A DNA stretch of 28,605 nt, taken from a bacterium. Its GTDB lineage: Bacteria; Patescibacteriota; Patescibacteriia; Magasanikbacterales; GWA2-37-8. The stretch's first letter is position 1, and each line of letters starts with the position of its first letter. The notes beneath the pieces are model-generated. The model was not told where the DNA came from. It worked only from the letters and a program-made list of their open reading frames with translations, and made no database searches. Made by a program: the position numbers and the translations under genes. The stretch is from contig JAJYIJ010000004.1 in the NCBI GenBank assembly GCA_021790135.1, forward strand, positions 1 through 28,605, in the 5' to 3' direction. Positions 1 through 9,000 of this stretch are shown piece after piece.

Positions 1-278
1 GAGGCACTGTTGCCGTGCGCGTGACCGGCAATCCGCTTTTGCAGCGGTTCACACAAAGTCTTGGCAAGCCGTTAGTAGCCACTTCGGCTAATCTTTCCGA
101 CACTGGCGATACCTATAGCGCCTCTGCTATTATAGAACAATATAAAGAACGGCCGGATAAACCCGATCTTGTGCTTGATTATGGCGAATTGCCGAAGCAT
201 CCTCCCACCACCATTATTCGGGTTGACCAAACTAAATATGCGGTTTTGCGTCAAGGCGAGCTTGTCCTTGCTGTATGA
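1..278 (+). CDS. tsaC: L-threonylcarbamoyladenylate synthase (TsaC/Sua5/YrdC), 3' fragment
   Basis: The gene is cut by the left window edge, and the reading frame is open from base 3. The visible C-terminal ~90 residues contain the family signature PLVATSANLSDTGD (compare the usual P[LV]xxTSANxSG), followed by the strand pattern ending in a variable V-L-R-x-G tail (YAVLRQGELVLAV). The enzyme makes threonylcarbamoyl-AMP from threonine, bicarbonate and ATP for t6A37 modification of ANN-decoding tRNAs in the cytoplasm. The stop TGA overlaps the ATG of the next gene (ATGA at 275-278), which indicates translational coupling. The fragment ends soon after the TsaC fold, so it is the short TsaC type without a Sua5 C-terminal domain. 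The N-terminal catalytic part cannot be seen. Confidence 0.88.
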   Translation, partial: GTVAVRVTGNPLLQRFTQSLGKPLVATSANLSDTGDTYSASAIIEQYKERPDKPDLVLDYGELPKHPPTTIIRVDQTKYAVLRQGELVLAV

Positions 279-1459
279 AAGAATTTTTTTTAAAAGGATC
301 AGATTGGTTTCTAGCGGTAGCAGCGGTTGCTGCTTGTATCGGCGCTTTTGTCGTAGCAATGCATTGGCAAATCGCCATTGCCGCTATCAATAAAGTCAAT
401 GCCACTCTCGCCGCTGCCCCGGTGCCATCCGAAGCCATCACCGCGCCGCCCGCACGCGTCAAACCACCGCGGCAGGTGGTGAAAGGTTTATATTTAACGG
501 CGTACTCGGCCAACGATCCGGCCAAACTCGACGAAATCATTCATCTTATTGACACGACGGAATTAAACGCCGTCGTGATTGACATTAAAGACTACAGCGG
601 ACTCGTGCTCTTTGACAGCAAACTGCCAATCGTCAATAAACTCCATCTCAAAGATAACCGTTTTACCGATTTGGCGGCCACAATTAAAAAATTGCATGAG
701 CATCATATTTATGTCATCGCGCGCGAAACCGTTTTTGAAGACCCAGTACTCGCGGCGGCGAAACCGGAGTGGGCGATCAAGACGAAAGAGGGCGGAATTT
801 GGAAAGATCAGAAAGGGTTATCGTGGGTCGATCCGACGAAGCTAGCAGTGTGGAAGTACGAAATCGACATTGCCAAAGAAGCAGCTCAGTATGATTTTGA
901 CGAAATTAATTTTGATTATGTGCGTTTCCCGTCCGACGGCGACATGCGCGACGTCGCCTACGACAACGGGGCGGAGCCGAAGTACCGCGTGATGTATGAT
1001 TTTTATCAGTACGTTCATGAACAGATGGCCAACGAACCGGTCTGGACTTCGTTTGATATGTTTGGGTTGGTAATGGAAGAAAAAGGAACCAGCGATATGG
1101 GCATTGGCCAGCGCCTCACCGACGCGGTTGGGGCGGTCGATTATATTGATCCGATGATGTATCCGTCACTGTATGCTCCTGGTCATCTTGGGTATGCTAA
1201 CCCGGCCGCCCATCCGGTCGAAGTCATTGCGCACGGTCTTGAAGAAGGGTTGCCCGCTTTTGCCAGTTCCACGACTGAGGTGCGCCCGTGGATTCAAGCT
1301 TTTAATTTGGGAGCAATCTACGACGGCACTATGATTCGCGAGGAGATCGACACTGTTGAGAAATATTCACACGCCGGCTGGCTGCTCTGGAACGCGGAAA
1401 ATAGATATACTGCTGCCGGTTTGAAATCAGCCACTTCTACCTATGCCCAATCTCTTTAA
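275..1459 (+). CDS. membrane-anchored putative glycoside hydrolase (DUF4015-like)
   Basis: A 394-residue protein. Residues 12-30 form one hydrophobic segment (signal anchor), followed by an Ala/Pro-rich linker to about residue 70 and then a TIM-barrel-like domain. Features typical of the DUF4015 putative glycosyl hydrolases are the barrel start GLYLTAYSAN (71-80), the strand NAVVIDIKDYSG (98-109), FDEINFDYVRFP (208-219) with acidic residues at a strand end where a catalytic acid is expected, DYIDPMMYPSLY (289-300) and WLLWNAENRY (369-378). The likely role is cleaving a polysaccharide or peptidoglycan glycan outside the membrane, but the substrate is unknown. The start is the ATG within the ATGA overlap with tsaC, and no Shine-Dalgarno is visible. 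The 3' end overlaps rsmA by 17 bases. Family assignment is from motif recognition only. Confidence 0.8.
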   Translation: MKEFFLKGSDWFLAVAAVAACIGAFVVAMHWQIAIAAINKVNATLAAAPVPSEAITAPPARVKPPRQVVKGLYLTAYSANDPAKLDEIIHLIDTTELNAVVIDIKDYSGLVLFDSKLPIVNKLHLKDNRFTDLAATIKKLHEHHIYVIARETVFEDPVLAAAKPEWAIKTKEGGIWKDQKGLSWVDPTKLAVWKYEIDIAKEAAQYDFDEINFDYVRFPSDGDMRDVAYDNGAEPKYRVMYDFYQYVHEQMANEPVWTSFDMFGLVMEEKGTSDMGIGQRLTDAVGAVDYIDPMMYPSLYAPGHLGYANPAAHPVEVIAHGLEEGLPAFASSTTEVRPWIQAFNLGAIYDGTMIREEIDTVEKYSHAGWLLWNAENRYTAAGLKSATSTYAQSL

Positions 1460-2300
1460 TCCAGATTATCTTGGCGGGTTGTGTCGTCGCTATGGCCTTC
1501 AGCCTAGCAGAAAGTATGGACAAAATTATTTGATTGATGCCGATGTTATCCAAAAAATAGTTGCGGCCGGCAAATTGACCGAAACAGATACAGTAGTCGA
1601 AGTAGGCCCCGGTTTCGGTACGCTGACGTTTGCTTTAATCCAAAGGACAAAGAAGGTGGTGGCGTTTGAGATTGAAAAAAAATTACAGCCATACTGGGAT
1701 GAAAAAATAAAAGAGTATCCTAATATTGGAATTGTCTGGGGCAATGTGTTGAAGGAGTTTGCCCGGCAGAATTTTTCTAATTATAAAGTTGTCGCCAATC
1801 TGCCGTATCAAATCACCTCGCCGGTCATCCGCCTGTTTTTAGAAGCGGAAAATCCACCGAGTGAATTGATTTTGATGGTCCAAAAGGAAGTGGGGGAACG
1901 TCTGAGCGCCGTCCCCGGACAGTTGTCGCTCCTGGCCGTGGCAGTGCAGTATTATGCTGATGTAAAATATCTTTTCACCGTCCCGCGCACCTCCTTTTGG
2001 CCGGTACCGGCGGTTGATTCCTGCGTCGTGCAGATTACGCTGAAGAAGCTGATGGAAGAAGAGAAAATAACCGCCGCCTATTTTTTCAAAGTGGTTAAAA
2101 TTGGCTTTGCTCAAAAACGTAAATTGCTGATAAAAAATCTACTTCCCCTTGTCGGGCGGAAAAATAAAGTTGGTTTGGAAAAGATTTTTGATTTGCTTCA
2201 GTTGAAAGTGACGACGCGCGCTCAGGAACTGACATTAGAACAGTGGAAAAAGCTAGCGACTGAAGTGAATTTATTGATCCAAACGGGGACAGAGCGCTAA
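1443..2300 (+). CDS. rsmA: 16S rRNA (adenine1518-N6/adenine1519-N6)-dimethyltransferase RsmA/KsgA
   Basis: A 285-residue cytoplasmic SAM-dependent methyltransferase that dimethylates two adjacent adenosines in helix 45 of 16S rRNA during late 30S assembly. Diagnostic motifs in order are KYGQNYLID (24-32, the KxxGQxFL motif with Tyr in place of the usual Phe), SAM motif I VVEVGPGFGTLT (51-62), VVAFEIEKK (72-80, motif II acidic residue), catalytic motif IV NLPYQITSP (119-127, NLPY), MVQKEVGERL (145-154) and FWPVPAVDSCVV (185-196). The helical C-terminal domain (about 205-285) includes FAQKRKLLIKNL. Length is normal for the family. The ATG lies inside the end of the upstream gene (17-base overlap). 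Together with tsaC this gives the first operon an RNA-modification theme. No missing residue was noticed. Confidence 0.95.
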   Translation: MPNLFNPDYLGGLCRRYGLQPSRKYGQNYLIDADVIQKIVAAGKLTETDTVVEVGPGFGTLTFALIQRTKKVVAFEIEKKLQPYWDEKIKEYPNIGIVWGNVLKEFARQNFSNYKVVANLPYQITSPVIRLFLEAENPPSELILMVQKEVGERLSAVPGQLSLLAVAVQYYADVKYLFTVPRTSFWPVPAVDSCVVQITLKKLMEEEKITAAYFFKVVKIGFAQKRKLLIKNLLPLVGRKNKVGLEKIFDLLQLKVTTRAQELTLEQWKKLATEVNLLIQTGTER

Positions 2301-2345
2301 AGCAGAACATCCACGCGTTTATCCACTATCTTTTTTGCGCTGATG

Positions 2346-2354
2346 TGGTATACT
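2346..2354 (+). promoter_or_regulatory. extended -10 promoter for the 2381 operon
   Basis: TGG followed by TATACT (2349-2354) forms an extended -10 box about 27 bases before the ATG at 2381, so the predicted RNA leader is only about 20 nt. No good -35 hexamer stands 16-18 bases upstream, as is common for TGN-type promoters. It lies in the 80-base gap after rsmA and would start a transcript for the 229-residue protein and the giant Cys-rich protein. Confidence 0.55.
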
Positions 2355-2380
2355 TTTATTACGACTAGCTCATAATTTTT

Positions 2381-3070
2381 ATGGCTGAAGAGCCAAAGGA
2401 TGGCGCAAGCAGTCAAGGTTTATCTCGAGAGCAGAAGATAGGCTTCGCCTTGCTGCTCATTTTTGCTATGATGACAATCACTCTTGGCGTTCTCCAAATT
2501 CGTAATTCGCTCTATGCGCCATTCGCGCTCGGCAACTATGTTCCGGGCGATATTTCAAGTAAGATTGATCCGATTAATGCCCTGCGCTATCGCGATACTG
2601 ACGGTGATGGACTCAGTGATTTTGATGAACTGTATATTTACCACACCAGTCCCTATCTCTATGATACCTACTCGCTTGGCATGTCCGACAAACAAATGAT
2701 CGAGAAAGGGCTCAATCCGTGCCCAAATGGAATAGATTGTTCCAATCCGGTTATCTCCGGTGTTGGTTCGCCTGTTCAGAATTCTGTTACCTCAAGTCTC
2801 GATGAAAATACTATGGCAGTTCTTTCGACTTCGACCGCTCTCAATTTGGCGCAAATTCTCAGTGATCCAAATCAGATTCGTCAATTACTTATCCAAAATG
2901 GTATGTCCTCGTCAACTGTAGCCCAAATAAGTGATAGCGATTTGGTAACGATGGTCGAAGAGACTTTGAATTCGACGAGTACGCAGAATAGTTTAAATCA
3001 GGTGCAATCATTATTGCAAAATGCCCCAACGGATCAAACATCGGGAGGCAGTACGGCGACAGGAAATTAA
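2381..3070 (+). CDS. membrane-anchored protein with a TSP3/EF-hand-like calcium loop
   Basis: A 229-residue protein I cannot name. It has a short polar N-terminus, one transmembrane helix at about residues 20-40, then an extracytoplasmic part. Residues 72-83 read DTDGDGLSDFDE, a classic D-x-D-x-D-G-x-x-D-x-x-E calcium-binding loop of the thrombospondin type 3/dockerin-like kind, followed by YIYHTSPYLYDT. Residues 113-119 contain two Cys (CPNGIDC). The C-terminal ~100 residues are Ser/Thr/Asn/Gln-rich and low in complexity. It is the first gene of the two-gene unit with the giant secreted protein, 16 bases upstream of it, which suggests a role at the same cell-surface structure (inference). 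The ATG at 2381 is the first after the predicted promoter, and no Shine-Dalgarno is visible. Confidence 0.75.
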   Translation: MAEEPKDGASSQGLSREQKIGFALLLIFAMMTITLGVLQIRNSLYAPFALGNYVPGDISSKIDPINALRYRDTDGDGLSDFDELYIYHTSPYLYDTYSLGMSDKQMIEKGLNPCPNGIDCSNPVISGVGSPVQNSVTSSLDENTMAVLSTSTALNLAQILSDPNQIRQLLIQNGMSSSTVAQISDSDLVTMVEETLNSTSTQNSLNQVQSLLQNAPTDQTSGGSTATGN

Positions 3071-3086
3071 ACGATGCGATCACGCT

Positions 3087-6000
3087 ATGTTTAAAAAAAT
3101 TGGAAAATTAAGCTTTCTCTTTGCTGCTGCCATTTTCACCAGCGTTGCTCTCTTTGGTAGTTTATTGTTGGCAGCACCCGCTTCTGCCCAGATACCGGTC
3201 TCTGTCACTGCTAATGCTCCACAGGCAGCAAAGGATGTAATGAGTACAATTTTTCAGGGAGTAAAAACTGCTTTAACCAACGCCATTTTCAGAACAATCT
3301 CTTATGCCATGCAAAAATTTGCTTACGACAGCGCTGTCTGGCTGGCTTCTGGCGGCGAGGGGCAAAATCCTTTTGCCAATACTCGAGGGTTTGCTGGTTA
3401 TTTGCAAGATACCGCGGACCAGGCCGCCGGCCAAGGACTTGAGGCTCTAGGTCAACCCTTTGGTCTCAATCTCTGTCAGATCCCGAATATTCAGGCCGAT
3501 CTTAATATGAAAATTGGCTTGCGCAATACCTTTAGCAGCGGCCCGCAGGTCAGCCCGGCTAATTGTACCTTCTCGCAATTTTTAAAAAATTGGGGCGATC
3601 CAAATGCCTGGCGCAGTAAATATGGCAGTGCTCAGGCTTTGACGCGTCAGTTTAACGTGACGCTCAGCAAGGATGATAGCGATCTTGGGGTCCAATTAAG
3701 CGCCACGGAAAAAATAAATAACCAAATTCATAATCAAGCCGCCGGCGCGTCTCTGCAACGGCAGGAAGGGCAAGGCGTTAATCCAAAAACAACACCAATC
3801 AGCGGGCAAATTCAAACGCCGTCGCAGCTCCTCCTTGATCAGTATAAAAGTGTTACCCCCCAAGCGCAGGCAAAAAACAATCAACAACAAATGAATGCGG
3901 CGATTGGTACCGGTGACATAAAAGTGTTACCAACAGTTTTATCGATTTTCTTAAACACATTGGCAAGTTCGATGATAACGAATTATGAACAAAAGGGTAT
4001 GCTGCCTTTAGCTGGTTTCTTCCACTGCGGCAGCCTCTGGAACGGTCAGCCATGTCCGGTCACACAAACCGGTACCAGTGGCGCTACCAGTAACCCGAAT
4101 GCTGAGGGCGCCCAGCCCGGTGGATTGGCGGCGGCTGAAGCATTTTTTGAGTCGATGCAGCCGGTTAATATCACAGTACCCGCAACCTATGATATCCTTT
4201 CGCAGCTCGGAAATTGTCCTGCTTCGCCTGGAATTTATAATTGTCGCGCCAACGACCAATTCATTTCGGCGGTAAAACAATCCGAAACCGGCAATCCTTT
4301 GACTATCGATGCGGCTTTAGCTAATGGCAACATCAATCCTCAGGCTCTTCTTATACCGCCGGATTCACCATTGGATAAAGATCCAAATTGTTACCAGAAT
4401 AATTTTTGTTTTGATAATATTAAAGTGTTGGTCCAAGCCCGAATCTTACCGCTCGGATTTGAAATAGCGGCACAGGAAAGCAATCCTGATCATCCTTGGA
4501 CCGTTGGCCAGGTAGAAAAAGGTTTTTATAATTGTCCAAGTAATTTGAATACGGATCCTAATGCAGTTCCAAGTCCTTCCTTTCCTTTTTGCCATCTTAT
4601 TGATCCTAATTGGGTGCTCAAAGCACCGGCCGCCAATTGTGCGGCGGAGGGACCAGGAGAGAGCCTCTTGACAGCAGGCGGTTCACAGCGGCTTTCTGAT
4701 TGTGTTGATTTACAAAGCTGTGTCGTCCAAAATGCTGATGGCAGCTGTGCGCTCAATGCGAATGGCGACCCGGAGTATGGCTATTGCACAAGAGAAAAAA
4801 ATATTTGGAATTTTGGACAAGCACAGGAATGTCGTTCAGCCGAATATGCTACTTGTAAAACGTTTCAAAATAGTGCTACTGGTGCTTCCGCTAGCTATCT
4901 TTACCGTACTATTGATACTGGTTTCTGCAGCGCGAATACCGTCGGCTGCAGCGCCTATAGTCTAAGCCAAGATGCGAATGGCAATTGGCAGGCGCCTGAA
5001 GCAACATACAACGCAGCGTCGGGCACTTTTAGCAACACGAACATCTTTTTCAACAATCAACTTGATACTGCCACCTGTTCTGCCAACTCGGCTGGCTGTT
5101 CGGCGTTTGTGGTTGACAGCAGCTCCAGTCCGCTCATCTATCTGCGTAAAGCCCCGGATTATTTACAGTGTTATGACACCAACACCGCCACGGCAAAAAT
5201 TGATTGGCCGCAAACTGAAGCCGACTTGTCTCGCCTGACCACGAACCCGGCTTGTCAAGAGTATTCACAAGCTTGTGTTCCGGACGAAGTCGGCTGTGAT
5301 TGGTACACGCCGGTTTCGGGCGGCGGGCCGCGCGTCCCTGGCAAATTTACGCCGCATCAAATTAATGCCGACGGCACCCTTACCTGGAATGACGAGTGCG
5401 ATGCGTCATGTGTTGGCTACGCTGCCTATGAAGAATTGCCGAGCAATTATAGCAGCGGAACGCTCGTGGCGTATATTATTCCTTCCAGCGGAGAGATGTG
5501 CAGCAGCGCTGATGTTGGGTGCTCCGGATTTACCAATTTGGCTACGAGCACGAATGGTGTTGAGACGACAGAATATTATTCCAACTTGCGGCAGTGTGTG
5601 ACACCGGCGGAAAATCCGGGGAAAACTTTTATCACCTATGAGGGCTCGGCAGCGGGAGGCTACCAGCTCCAAACTTTCACCCTTGTTGCCGACGCCAGCG
5701 GTGCCCCGGCCTATTATTATCGTACTCCTGAAGAAAGTAATACTCTTGATAGTGAATGTACTGCCGATACCTACGCGTCATCAAGTTTAGCCAATCCTGA
5801 TTGTCGTCAATTCAACGATAGTGCCGGCCACATTTATTATCGTTTACTGTCGCGCACAATTCCGGTCGATGCCGAGTGTACGCCATACCGGTTGGATAGC
5901 ACCGAATTGTACAACGAACCGAGCATCACCTCGCCGAGTGTCTGCGAATCAAGCCAGTATAAAGGACATTGGGACATCGCCGCTAATGGCGGCCAAGGCG

Positions 6001-9000
6001 CTTGTCAGCTTTGTTTCGAAGGCGGGGAATATCGAAATGGCAGCTGTTATTACAACGGTTTACCCTCGGGAGTGCAGAATAGCGCCGGAATGAGCGCAAC
6101 CTGTTCGGCCAGCGTCGACAGTTGCCGCGAGTTCCGGGGAAATGCCGGCACGAATATCCAAGATGTATTTACTGATGATCCAAGCGGTATCGACACCTTT
6201 GAACCAGTCGGATCGAATAATCCGCTTCAAGATTGGAGCACCGCTGGCGTGACCCTCTCAACCGAATCAACGCACAGTGGCGAACATTCGCTCGAATTCG
6301 CTGCTTCCTCCGCTAATGGAGTCGTGTCGCGCACCATGACGCTTTTGTACAATAACCAGTATGATTTGACTTTCTGGGCCAAAGGCAGTCCAGCCACTGT
6401 TAATGTTGCCCTTTCCGGCGGCGGATTGAATGTTCCGCTCGGTTCTATCAGCGTTGGCAACAGTTGGCAGGCGTACCATCTTGGCCCAAGCGACTTTAAC
6501 CTTGCTTCGGCTGCTGTCGGCGCCACCACCAGTGCTCAATTGAGTTTTAGCGTGAGCAGCGCCGGGCAATTATTCCTGGATAACGTTCGACTGGAACGAG
6601 TGAACAGCGATATTTATTTGGTTAAAAATAGCGTTTTCCCCTTTAACACCGATCCGACTGTCCGCGCCAAATACAGCGTCTGCGACAGCCATCCTGATGA
6701 TAATCTGCCGGGCGAGGCTCTGGGCTGCAGCGCTTACCAAAATTCCACCGGCCAAACAGTCGATTTGACGAATTTTAGTAATATTTGCCGAGAAAACGCC
6801 ATCGGTTGCACCGCGCTCTTCGACACCAAAAATACCCTGACACTCGATAATGCCGGCAATTATTCACCGCAGCCACAAGACGCTAAACCAGAGGCGTATA
6901 ATGTGTGGCTGTATGGCAGCGGCGGTTCGACAATGAAAGTTACTCTTGGAAGTGATTCATTCAGCTGTACCGTGCCCGTCGGCCAGACTGGCTGTTACAC
7001 TAACATCATGGGACATAGCGCAGCAGAAATTAACCAATTGAATCAGGCAAACCAGCCTTCCGTCGTTGCCATGGATACATCCACTGTTTATGTTGGTGCC
7101 GACACGCCCTCCAGTAGTCCGATATATTTGGTTGCTAGTCAAGAGGCTACCTGCAGCCAACTTGATCTTGGTTGTACCTATGCCGGTGTGCCAGTAACGA
7201 CGCCGACCGGCACCAGCTATGTCACCACCACCATTCGTAATGATCCAGCGCAATATAGCAATGATCTGTGTCAGAGCGAAGCGGTGGGTTGCAGCCAATT
7301 CACCACCAACGGCACTGATAATTATTATTTTAAAGATCCGCAGACAAATGGCGGTAAACTATGTAAGTATGTTCCAAGCGTTACCTTGCCCGGTGGTACC
7401 ACGCCTGTGAGCGGTTGGTTCTGGGATGGTGTCGGCGAATGTAGCAACAACGGAACAAACGTACAAAATTGTAAAACCGATTCCGATTGTTCAAATATTC
7501 CCAACAGCACCTGTTCAAATATTGGCGATATTCCATGTTATCCCAATTATGTCGAGCCGAGCTATGTCCAAAAAGGTTTAAGCTACGTGCAACAAGGTGG
7601 AACATCAAATTATGGCCTCTGGTCATTTGGCAACCAGGCGGAGTATCAGGGATTTGTCGGCGAATGCCCAACTGATCAAAACATGTGTACAGAATTTGTT
7701 GACCACAGCGACAATAATCAAGCCTATTTTTACATTAAGGATGACAAAATTAACCCTGGTGATTGTAATGGACAGGTGAGTCAAACGGCCGGCTGCGCCT
7801 TGTTTGATGAAGTGGATAATCCCAATAAATATTACAACACGGCGGCGTTGTACAGCCAAAGCGCGGCCAATCAATCGCAGCTGGTGCCGGCGCCGGAGAC
7901 GAATGACCAAGGGAACGACGCTAATATAATTATCAAAGTAACGCCTGATCGCACCTGCGGCGAATGGCTACAGTGTGCTACGTATCAAACTGAATTTAAT
8001 CCATACACCGGTAAGAACGTGAAAGTGTGTGCCGATCTGGTGCGCTATAAAAACACCGGCACCGGTCCTACCCCGCTAACCTTGCCGCCTGGTCAGTCGC
8101 CACTCGGTGCGTCAACATATGAAAGCCGTTCGGTTTCGTGGGCAAACATGGATTATGACGGCTACTCGCTTTTGGATCAAGTGCCAACCGAACAATTGAG
8201 CGTTATTAATTTGAGTTCATCGACGAATCCGGGAGAATGGCGATTGGTACGACAAGTTGCGTGCTCCAATAATAATTGTCTTACGAGCGACCCAAACAGT
8301 TATAGTTGCCAGAATAATGGCGAGACTTGTGGTCCGGGGAGCGCGGCAATATGTCTTAATAATAAATGCGTAGAAAGTGACACTAATAGTGTTAGCGCGG
8401 ATGATATGACGGCCGCCAGCTGCCGCATTTATCCGGAAGCGGATTCGCCCTTCCCTCCGACGCCGTCGACATTAACTGACACCGATTTTGCCAATGTCCA
8501 TTATTGTTCAGTCACGACCAGCGCTTATTACAGCATTGCCAACCAATGTGATTGTGAGTATCAGAAACAAAATTTTGCTAACCTGACAACGAAATATTAT
8601 CCAGTTGATAGTAAAATTCCGGCTGTGATCTGCGTAGGGGGTATGGAAAATAATTCGATATATAGTAGTAATTCAGATTGTGCCATCTCTACTTGTGAGA
8701 CCGATGGCGGTACCTGCGCCGCCCAACAACAGCCGCCGCAAACCTTTGTCGGCGAACCTGGGTATTGTTTGCAGTACGACGACAGCCGCATTATTAACGG
8801 CGACAGCACGCAGCATCCCTGCCTCACCTGGCTGCCGATAAATAATATTCCCGGCGCCACTGATATTTATAACCAATATACGCAAGCCGGTTTCACTCCG
8901 GAAGATTGGGGCTACAGTAATTCGGGGCCCTATTATTGTGAAGATACTTCGAACTATTCATATACGAATTCGATTACCTTGGCATTCAAAGGTAGAATTT

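Noticed and set aside
2321..2329. TTATCCACT as a DnaA box
   Set aside because: It is a single imperfect match with no cluster, origin-like AT tract or dnaA/dnaN neighbour.
4860..7830. Possible DNA-level tandem repeats in the giant gene
   Set aside because: Repetition is only visible in the protein. Unit lengths vary and the DNA is diverged, so it is neither a CRISPR array nor a microsatellite.
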